Below, one piece after another: positions 1 through 5,070 of a stretch of 5,450 bases of DNA. Source of the DNA: Deltaproteobacteria bacterium. Lineage in GTDB: Bacteria; Desulfobacterota; Desulfobacteria; Desulfobacterales; JAABPS01. The position numbers and the translations under genes were made by a program. Below the pieces are notes generated by a model, which was not told the origin of the DNA, did no database searches, and saw only the letters and a list, made by a program, of their open reading frames with translations. Every line of letters starts with the position of its first letter. The stretch's first letter is position 1. The DNA is taken from the NCBI GenBank assembly GCA_019309685.1, contig JAFDFT010000191.1, positions 1-5,450 on the forward strand, in the 5' to 3' direction.

Positions 1-1
1 G

Positions 2-28
2 GGGCGGTTAATAAACCGCCCTTTTTTT
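2..28 (+). terminator. Intrinsic (Rho-independent) terminator
   Basis: A perfect 8-bp stem, GGGCGGTT at 2-9 with AACCGCCC at 14-21, closes a 4-nt loop (AATA). Seven T residues follow on the plus strand at 22-28. This is the textbook shape of a terminator for rightward transcription, which implies a plus-strand gene ending just left of the window and converging on the beta-CASP gene. Only 10 bp separate the T-tract from that gene's stop codon. The hairpin could also stop leftward transcription, but the bases that would show a T-tract on that side lie outside the window. Confidence 0.85.
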
Positions 29-38
29 ATGATTCCAT

Positions 39-1616
39 TTATACTTTAATTCTTTCCCTCAGCTTTGGAACAAAAGCGGAATATCCTTCATTACTCAAAA
101 AATCCGAAAATGAAAGGCTCTGGTCCTCTTCACCATGAACAACCGCAATCTTCTTAACCCTTAGATTCGACTCTTTGAGGAATCGAAGCATTTCATTTTT
201 ATCTCCATGAGCGCTGAATCCGTCTAGTTTAATCACCCGTGCTTTCAGGGGATATTCCTTATTAAAAAATTTTAATATTGGCGGAGAACCGCTTCTGCCG
301 GACGCCTCATATTCCAAACCGCTTTCAAGGATTCGCCTTCCAAGTGTGTTTGAGGCCATGTATCCAACAATTAGAATCGTATGTTTAGGATTATGAATTT
401 TATAACGTAAATGATGGAGCACCCTTCCCCCTTCGCACATACCTGAACCCGCGATCACAATATGCGGTTTTTCTTCCTTGTTTAAGGCAATCGATTCTTC
501 TACCGATTGAGTAAAATGCAGTTGGTCAAATGAAAATGGATTAACACCTTTTTCAAGAAAATCTTCGTGTGTTTCTTTGTCGTAAACCTCAGGATGCTCT
601 CCGAAGACCCTGGTTATTTTTGTCGCTAGAGGGCTATCCACATAAACAGGGATACATGGCACCTCCTTTTCTCTGTAAAGCTCATGAATCACATATAACA
701 ATTCCTGAGTTCGGCCGTACGCAAAAGCAGGAATAATAATGGCTCCCTGGCGGTCAACAGCATCGGTGATTATGGTTTTCAATCTGGGCTTCAAATCCTT
801 CATCGGCCCATGAACCCGATTTCCATAGGTGCTCTCCATTATCATCAAATCGATATCTCTGTCTTCTTCTTCAAACTTATGGACAGGATCTTTGATGATC
901 GGTTTGCTGAACCTACCGATATCGCCTGTATAACAGATATTTATCTGACGGCCGTTTTCCTGTATTTTGACTATTGAAACAGCTGAGCCAAGAATATGGC
1001 CCGCTTCATAAAACCGGCATGTTGCTTTTTTCCCAACAACTGTGGAATGCCGATACGGAAAACCGGAGAAACTGGCCAACGACTGCTCCGCATCCGAAAT
1101 GGAATAAAGCGGCTGAATACCTGTCAAACGAAACTTTTCAAGAAGCCTGTTGATCTCTTCTGTATTGAGTTTATTCTTATTTGATTTCATCTTCTTTTTA
1201 ATATCGCTGACATTATGTTTTTTAAGTTTCCGTTTCCTTTTTGATTCCTTCATTTCCGCCAGGCAGGACCGGACTGTTTTATAATTCAAATAATTGGCAT
1301 CTGACTCCTGGATATGGGCGGAATCCAGCAAAAGATATTCGCAAGCCGCTGCGGTTGCCCGGGAACAGATTACACGTCCGCTAAAATTTTTCTTCGTTAA
1401 CATTGGAATCCTTCCAGAATGATCAATATGAGCGTGGGATAAAATAATATTTGTTATTTTTTTCGGGTTAATTTGCAATTTTCTGTTCTTCTTATTGCTT
1501 TCCTTTCTTCTTCCTTGAAACATCCCGCAATCCAGCAATATCTGATCAGATTGAGTTGTAATCAGATGCATTGATCCGGTAACTTCCCGTACCGCTCCTA
1601 AAAATGTAACGTGCAT
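39..1616 (-). CDS. beta-CASP metallo-beta-lactamase-fold hydrolase, probable RNA-processing exo/endonuclease
   Basis: A 525-residue cytoplasmic protein with no signal peptide or membrane segment. Metal-binding motifs of the metallo-beta-lactamase fold appear in order: D29 (LLDCG), HAHIDH at 61-66, H207 (GHILGSA) and D232 (TGDIGR). The beta-CASP signatures follow: E261 (MESTYG, motif A), GSGMCEGG near 390-397, H470 (FSAHGD, motif B) and H494 (VVHGEE, motif C). All predicted catalytic residues are present. By family knowledge (CPSF73/Ysh1 group, Thermus TTHA0252) such proteins bind two zinc ions and cut or trim RNA; the substrate here is unknown. The protein is longer than the roughly 430-470 residues I expect, because of a lysine-rich insert at about 115-170. 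The start at 1616 is chosen over the ATG at 1622 because of Shine-Dalgarno spacing. A promoter candidate of its own lies upstream. Family assignment is very secure; the nuclease role is inferred. Confidence 0.93.
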   Translation of the reverse strand: MHVTFLGAVREVTGSMHLITTQSDQILLDCGMFQGRRKESNKKNRKLQINPKKITNIILSHAHIDHSGRIPMLTKKNFSGRVICSRATAAACEYLLLDSAHIQESDANYLNYKTVRSCLAEMKESKRKRKLKKHNVSDIKKKMKSNKNKLNTEEINRLLEKFRLTGIQPLYSISDAEQSLASFSGFPYRHSTVVGKKATCRFYEAGHILGSAVSIVKIQENGRQINICYTGDIGRFSKPIIKDPVHKFEEEDRDIDLMIMESTYGNRVHGPMKDLKPRLKTIITDAVDRQGAIIIPAFAYGRTQELLYVIHELYREKEVPCIPVYVDSPLATKITRVFGEHPEVYDKETHEDFLEKGVNPFSFDQLHFTQSVEESIALNKEEKPHIVIAGSGMCEGGRVLHHLRYKIHNPKHTILIVGYMASNTLGRRILESGLEYEASGRSGSPPILKFFNKEYPLKARVIKLDGFSAHGDKNEMLRFLKESNLRVKKIAVVHGEEDQSLSFSDFLSNEGYSAFVPKLRERIKV

Positions 1617-1623
1617 ATTCATT

Positions 1624-1628
1624 CTCCT
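1624..1628 (-). promoter_or_regulatory. Shine-Dalgarno site fixing the start of the beta-CASP gene
   Basis: The minus strand reads AAAGGAGA directly before two in-frame ATG codons (1622-1620 and 1616-1614). The AGGAG core is 1 nt from the first ATG, too close for initiation, and 7 nt from the second, which is ideal. The second ATG, giving a protein beginning MHVTFLGA, is therefore preferred. Confidence 0.75.
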
Positions 1629-1704
1629 TTCAGATGCCTCAGTATAATTTTCAAACCAACTTATTCGGCCAAGCTCTATTCATATTACTTCAAAACCACC
1701 TAAG

Positions 1705-1733
1705 ATTCTATATCTCATATAAAAAAGAGCCAA
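1705..1733 (-). promoter_or_regulatory. Predicted sigma-70 promoter for the beta-CASP gene
   Basis: On the minus strand a -35 box TTGGCT (1733-1728, 4/6 to consensus) lies exactly 17 bp from a -10 box TAGAAT (1710-1705, 5/6). Transcription would begin near 1698 and give a leader of about 80 nt before the start codon at 1616. The local DNA is AT-rich, so chance matches are possible. The correct spacing and position in a 310-bp spacer support it. Confidence 0.45.
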
Positions 1734-1813
1734 TTCCATTCTCTTTTTAAATATTAAGACCTTTAGAAAATGCTAAATTTTGTTCAAGTTCAAGAAAGGC
1801 AATAATTTTAACC

Positions 1814-1842
1814 GCCCCGTACGATCTTTTGACCTACGGGGC
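1814..1842. other. Perfect 8-bp GC-rich hairpin
   Basis: GCCCCGTA at 1814-1821 pairs perfectly with TACGGGGC at 1835-1842 around a 13-nt loop. No T-tract follows on either strand, so it is not a standard intrinsic terminator. It could still slow or protect the 3' end of the phosphopantetheinyl transferase transcript. Its loop contains one arm of a competing long-range pairing. Confidence 0.6.
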
Positions 1843-1856
1843 AAGCATCCAATACA

Positions 1857-1886
1857 TTGAGCCTGTCGAAGATCCCGCTAGCGGGG
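1857..1886 (+). repeat. REP-like palindromic repeat, copy 1
   Basis: This 30-bp unit starts with TTGAGC and ends with the perfect 12-bp palindrome CCCGCTAGCGGG (1874-1885) plus one more G. A second unit at 2710-2739 has the same order and the same 17-bp offset between the two landmarks, with 21 of 30 positions identical. The TTGAGCCTGTCGAAG part resembles a motif I recall as common in intergenic DNA of many proteobacteria; that recollection is not a database result. Confidence 0.5.
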
Positions 1887-1890
1887 ACGC

Positions 1891-1927
1891 AGAAATTGGA
1901 CAAAAGATGGCGTTTTATAAAGGTTTC
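1891..1927 (+). repeat. 37-bp dispersed repeat, copy 1
   Basis: The unit begins with AGAAATTGGACAAAA (1891-1905) and ends at the phosphopantetheinyl transferase stop codon. An inverted copy lies at 5062-5026. The first 15 bases are identical and 30 of 37 match overall, with the second half diverging but keeping TTTT, AAAGGT and the end. Both copies abut the 3' end of a gene. This is likely a member of a genome-wide intergenic repeat family. Confidence 0.6.
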
Positions 1928-2517
1928 TAATCTTTTAATAGGCTCCAACTGACTCTACATGAATTTTCAACAACAGATGCGATATGACCGTTAAAGAACA
2001 GATGATCGATCATCCAGTCTTTATCCATATAGTTAGCAATAAGCTTTGTCTCGCTTATGATTTTCACAATCCTGCACCTTAAAAGATCCTTTACTCCTGT
2101 CCCGGCAGCCTTCAATATTGCTTCTTTTGATGTCCAGTATCTGAAAAAAAGGGTATCTGGGTCCTCATCTTCTAAGCGCCATTCTGATTCATCTGCGGTT
2201 TTTTTAAAAAGTCCTTTTGAAAATGTCCTGAATTTCTCAATATCAATACCTATCTTTTTTGGAGCTAAAACTGCGCCGACATATTCCGGTTTATGTGTAA
2301 TCGACCAGTAATTTCCATCAACAGGCTGAGGGATACCGTCACTATCTTTTAAAAATGACGTTACTTTTACCCCGCTCTTTTTTGCTGATATTTCAAGCGC
2401 ACGCCTTGCGTATCTGCTAAGATAAGCAACTCTATCCCGTCCTGAAAGAGACCTTCCTTCATCAGGGACCGCAAGGACAACCGGGTAGAGTGTAATTATA
2501 TTACCTGAATCTTGCAT
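1927..2517 (-). CDS. Sfp-type 4'-phosphopantetheinyl transferase superfamily protein
   Basis: A 196-residue cytoplasmic enzyme predicted to move the 4'-phosphopantetheine arm of CoA onto a serine of an acyl- or peptidyl-carrier protein. Three family motifs are present in order: G61-x-P with WSITH at 71-75 (CoA-binding region), GIDIE at 90-94 with metal ligands D92 and E94, and WTSKEAILK at 128-136 with E132 as third acidic residue and the WxxKEA signature. It is slightly shorter than Sfp itself (about 224 residues). The ATG at 2517 lacks a clear Shine-Dalgarno site; an in-frame stop at 2539-2541 limits upstream extension and no better start is visible. A perfect TATAAT at 2557-2552 suggests its own promoter with a short leader of about 28 nt. 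No carrier-protein target is visible nearby, so the pathway is unknown. Confidence 0.9.
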   Translation of the reverse strand: MQDSGNIITLYPVVLAVPDEGRSLSGRDRVAYLSRYARRALEISAKKSGVKVTSFLKDSDGIPQPVDGNYWSITHKPEYVGAVLAPKKIGIDIEKFRTFSKGLFKKTADESEWRLEDEDPDTLFFRYWTSKEAILKAAGTGVKDLLRCRIVKIISETKLIANYMDKDWMIDHLFFNGHIASVVENSCRVSWSLLKD

Positions 2518-2551
2518 GAAAATTGGTGAGAATCTTTTTTAACAATTAATC

Positions 2552-2588
2552 ATTATAGCCCCGGTAGCATTTTACCCATATGGTAAAA
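2552..2588 (-). promoter_or_regulatory. Candidate promoter with operator-like inverted repeat for the phosphopantetheinyl transferase gene
   Basis: A perfect -10 box TATAAT lies on the minus strand at 2557-2552. Nothing at 16-18 bp upstream resembles TTGACA. Instead, that position is covered by an inverted repeat, TTTTACC (2570-2576) and GGTAAAA (2582-2588) with a 5-bp spacer, which also contains the palindrome CCATATGG (2576-2583). A strong -10 box, a poor -35 box and an overlapping dyad suggest a promoter controlled by a DNA-binding regulator. Both the promoter and the operator are predictions. Confidence 0.4.
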
Positions 2589-2619
2589 AAGGATTATTTA
2601 TCTATTTTCTCATCAATTT

Positions 2620-2742
2620 TCACCCGATGGGCAAACCGGAAGCTCCCATATGCGGCGTTACTAAGGATTCGCAATAGTTCATTATGGCTTCACCCTTAGA
2701 TGCAGCTTGTTGAGCACAAGCGAAATCCCGCTTGCGGGGCAT
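2620..2742 (-). CDS. Possible small protein, 40 residues, function unknown
   Basis: An ATG at 2742-2740 is preceded by a perfect GGAGG (2754-2750) with ideal 7-nt spacing, better than the site of any other gene here apart from the beta-CASP one. The frame runs 40 codons to TGA at 2622-2620. The product starts MPRKRDFACAQ and ends GASGLPIG. It has two cysteines (C9, C24), a basic N-terminus and no membrane segment. It starts 33 bp after the acyl-CoA synthetase stop codon on the same strand, so it could be co-transcribed. Against it: the first codons lie in a palindromic repeat, the frame is short, and I recognise no family. It could be a chance frame in repeat DNA. Confidence 0.25.
   Translation of the reverse strand: MPRKRDFACAQQAASKGEAIMNYCESLVTPHMGASGLPIG
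2705..2739 (+). repeat. REP-like palindromic repeat, copy 2, with two adjacent hairpins
   Basis: GCTTGT (2705-2710) pairs with ACAAGC (2716-2721) around a 5-nt loop. It is followed closely by CCCG-CTTG-CGGG (2727-2738), in which CUUG would be a stable tetraloop in plus-strand RNA. The TTGAGC at 2710-2715 and the CCCGCT at 2727 keep the same 17-bp offset as in the copy at 1857-1886. It lies just downstream of the acyl-CoA synthetase gene and overlaps the start of the possible 40-codon ORF. Confidence 0.5.
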
Positions 2743-2775
2743 ATGAAAGCCTCCAATTCGTGCAAAATTCAGACA

Positions 2776-4938
2776 TTATCTTCCTGAATCATAAGGCGGC
2801 TTTAATACGATTCTGCAATCCGCGACCGTGGCACCATTTCCTTCTTCATGGACCAAAAGAGGGTTTATATTCAGTTCGTTTATTTCAGGATGATTCATAA
2901 CCATATCAGAAAGACTTACAATGGACTCTTCCAGAACAGCAATATCTGACTTCGGCCGTCCTCTAAACCCTTTAAATATTTTATACCCCCTGATCCCTTG
3001 AATCATTCTGCGAGCTTCGTTTCTTCCCACAGGTGCGAAACGGAAAATAACATCTTGAAAAACTTCTACAAAAATTCCACCAAGGCCAAACATCAGCAGC
3101 GGGCCAAAAACAGGATACCGGTTCATCCCCAGGATGACTTCACCACCAGGCTGCGCCATTTTCTGTATCAACACCCCGTCTATAACTGCTTCAGGGTTAT
3201 AGATCTTTGCCTTTTCAATAATATCTTTATAAGCGCTTTTCACATGATCCTGATTTTCAAGTTCAAGTACCACACCGCCCGCGTCAAATTTATGCAGGAT
3301 GTGTGCGGACGCAATTTTCATAGCAACAGGGTATTTAATTTTTTCCGCGATATCAATGGCTTCATCTTCGCTTTGAGCGATATTGCCTGACAAGGCGTTA
3401 AACCCATAGCATTTTAATAATTCAGCGCCATCCAGCTCACCTAAAATAGTGCTGCCTGTTTCAATACAATTTTTGATAATATGTTCAGCCTTTTCTTTTT
3501 CATGTTTAAAAGAAAATTCTGAAAGATATTGCCGGTTAACCCAGTTTGCGTATTTACATAATGCGCCAAGCGCCCGTATAGCGTTTTCGGGGAATCGAAA
3601 AACAGGGATGCCGTTATCATGCAAATATTTTACTCCGGACGAGATATCAACAATACCCATAAAACAGCAAAAAATGGGTTTGGATGAATTTTTAGCAGCC
3701 CGAACGATTATTTTTGCCGTCTCAACGGAGTTTGAAATGGATCTGGGTGTGAAAATAAGAAGGGCAATATCTACTCCTTCATCCTCAAGGACTTCTCCAA
3801 GTGCTTTAGTATAACATTCCAGGGAAAGGTCTCCGCTAACATTTACCGGGTTATGAACACCTGCCGTATTACACAGGGTCTTAGCAAAAGACTTAACGGT
3901 CTTTATTTTGAACTCTGCGAGTTTAAGACCGGATGATACCGTTAAGTCTGTGGCCATACTGCCAGGGCCTTTGGCATTTGTAATAACTGCTACCCTGTTG
4001 CCATTTGGCACCTTTCGTCTTGCAGTTGGCTTCTTTTTTTTATTCCGATGCGTAAATGCGCCTGCACAATCAAAAAGCTCCTCAATGGAACCCGCTTGAA
4101 TGATTCCAGCCTGCTGGAAAACAACATCATAGATGGATACGGAACCCATCAGCGCCTTTGCATGAGACATAACAGCCATTATCTCCGGACTTGCGGCACC
4201 CGATTTTATCGCCAGAACTGGCGTAGATTTCTTTTCGGAAGTAATTTTTTGGACGGCATTAATAAACTCTGGCCCTTTTATCAATTCTTCCAAATAAATC
4301 ATGATAACATCAGTGTCCGGATCCTGATGAAGATAGTACAATAGATCAACTTCATCTACATCCGATTTATCTCCCACGGATATAAATTTGGAAAATCCAA
4401 AATTGTTTTCCTTCGCAAAATCAAGCACAGCCGTGCATAATGCATCGCTTTGGCAGATAAAAGATATACCCCCTGAGGCTGGCATGTATTTGTACAAACT
4501 TGCATTTAACCGAACAGAAGAAAGGGGATTGATGACGCCCAAACACCCCGGCCCGACAATACGAACACCCTCTTCTTTGCACATTGAAATGATTTTGTTT
4601 TCAATCTCAATCCTTTTGCTTATACCCTTATGAACCCCAGAAGAAATAATTGTAATGCCTTTAATGTTTTTTTTGATGGCTGTCTCTACGGCTTTTAAGC
4701 ATGGATTGTCAGGGCAAACGACGACCGCAAAGTCCACATTAACTGGCATATCTTCAACAGTTCGAATCGATTGAATTCCTGATATGGATTTTGCTTTTTG
4801 GTTTACAGGATACAGTTTCCCGCAGTAACCGCCTTCTTTAATGTTATTCAAAATCTCGTACCCGGGCGTACCCGGTATGCTGGAGGCTCCGATAATTACA
4901 ATGGACTTTGGGGAGAAAATAGAATCAAAACGATGCAT
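2776..4938 (-). CDS. Fused ADP-forming (NDP-forming) acyl-CoA synthetase, acetate-CoA ligase family
   Basis: A 720-residue cytoplasmic enzyme joining the alpha and beta parts of the family in one chain. The order is: CoA-binding Rossmann domain (about 1-135; IGASSIPGTPG at 16-26, GPGCLGVINP at 129-138); succinyl-CoA-ligase-like domain (about 150-295; QSDAL at 163-167); a lysine-rich linker (298-312); a hinge domain (about 313-465; NPVNV at 363-367); and an ATP-grasp domain (about 490-715; HKFDAGGV at 549-556, FGPLLMFGLGG at 611-621, NINPLL at 690-695). H259 in SHAKALMG matches the phospho-histidine of active enzymes. The expected reaction is acyl-CoA + ADP + Pi to acid + ATP + CoA, or the reverse; the acyl group is unknown. 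Total length suits the fused enzyme, and there is no acetyltransferase domain as in Pat proteins. Several usually conserved residues are changed. AAGGA at 4951-4947, 8 nt from the ATG, supports the start. Confidence 0.92.
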   Translation of the reverse strand: MHRFDSIFSPKSIVIIGASSIPGTPGYEILNNIKEGGYCGKLYPVNQKAKSISGIQSIRTVEDMPVNVDFAVVVCPDNPCLKAVETAIKKNIKGITIISSGVHKGISKRIEIENKIISMCKEEGVRIVGPGCLGVINPLSSVRLNASLYKYMPASGGISFICQSDALCTAVLDFAKENNFGFSKFISVGDKSDVDEVDLLYYLHQDPDTDVIMIYLEELIKGPEFINAVQKITSEKKSTPVLAIKSGAASPEIMAVMSHAKALMGSVSIYDVVFQQAGIIQAGSIEELFDCAGAFTHRNKKKKPTARRKVPNGNRVAVITNAKGPGSMATDLTVSSGLKLAEFKIKTVKSFAKTLCNTAGVHNPVNVSGDLSLECYTKALGEVLEDEGVDIALLIFTPRSISNSVETAKIIVRAAKNSSKPIFCCFMGIVDISSGVKYLHDNGIPVFRFPENAIRALGALCKYANWVNRQYLSEFSFKHEKEKAEHIIKNCIETGSTILGELDGAELLKCYGFNALSGNIAQSEDEAIDIAEKIKYPVAMKIASAHILHKFDAGGVVLELENQDHVKSAYKDIIEKAKIYNPEAVIDGVLIQKMAQPGGEVILGMNRYPVFGPLLMFGLGGIFVEVFQDVIFRFAPVGRNEARRMIQGIRGYKIFKGFRGRPKSDIAVLEESIVSLSDMVMNHPEINELNINPLLVHEEGNGATVADCRIVLKPPYDSGR

Positions 4939-4946
4939 TCAATCAT

Positions 4947-4951
4947 TCCTT
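4947..4951 (-). promoter_or_regulatory. Ribosome binding site of the acyl-CoA synthetase gene
   Basis: The minus strand reads AGAAGGA followed by 8 nt and the ATG at 4938. Another ATG begins 8 nt upstream of this start but is out of frame and lies too close to the AAGGA core. The start giving MHRFDSIF is therefore preferred, and it places the CoA-binding domain directly at the N-terminus as usual for the family. Confidence 0.6.
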
Positions 4952-5025
4952 CTGAGAAATATCCGCGTCAACATCCAGTTTGGTCAAATTTATGATACCC
5001 TCGTACAGTTGGCTGCATACTGAGC

Positions 5026-5062
5026 GAGACCTTTGCAAAACCGCACTTTTTGTCCAATTTCT
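5026..5062 (-). repeat. 37-bp dispersed repeat, copy 2 (inverted)
   Basis: Read on the minus strand it starts AGAAATTGGACAAAA (5062-5048), identical over 15 bases to the copy at 1891-1905, and matches 30 of 37 positions overall. It begins 8 bp after the rsmI stop codon and fills much of the 132-bp spacer to the acyl-CoA synthetase gene. The remaining part of the spacer (4939-5025) shows only a weak promoter-like pair, TTGACC at 4987-4982 and GATATT at 4963-4958 with an 18-bp spacer, whose start point would be too close to the ribosome binding site. Confidence 0.6.
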
Positions 5063-5070
5063 ATTTCAAG

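Larger units (their letters stand above)
1617..1926. other. 310-bp gene-free spacer with promoter candidate and repeat cluster
   Basis: No credible coding frame was found on either strand. The left half (about 1617-1800) is AT-rich and holds the ribosome binding site and promoter candidate of the beta-CASP gene. It also holds a weak AT-rich hairpin, 1722-1729 pairing with 1741-1748. The right half (about 1811-1926) is more GC-rich and packed with hairpins and repeats, described separately. No convincing T-tract terminator for the upstream phosphopantetheinyl transferase gene is visible. Confidence 0.7.

Noticed and set aside
1722..1748. AT-rich hairpin (AAAAAGAG with CTCTTTTT on the minus strand) as a terminator for the transferase gene
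   Set aside because: The stem has only two G-C pairs, and it overlaps the better-supported -35 box of the beta-CASP promoter. Simple A/T runs explain it.
2577..2745. CATATG occurs three times in one spacer (2577, 2647, 2740)
   Set aside because: The hexamer is an AT-rich palindrome, the spacings (70 and 93 bp) are irregular and the flanks differ, so it is not a convincing iteron or operator array.
2767..2789. Hairpin ATTCAG / CTGAAT across the acyl-CoA synthetase stop codon as a terminator
   Set aside because: The 6-bp stem is AT-rich with an 11-nt loop and no T-tract follows on the minus strand.
2998..4344. Several plus-strand frames of 63-130 codons opposite the acyl-CoA synthetase gene
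   Set aside because: All overlap a gene with continuous family motifs on the other strand; none shows a recognisable domain.
4958..4987. Promoter TTGACC-N18-GATATT upstream of the acyl-CoA synthetase gene
   Set aside because: The -10 box is poor, and the predicted start would fall on the ribosome binding site, leaving almost no leader.
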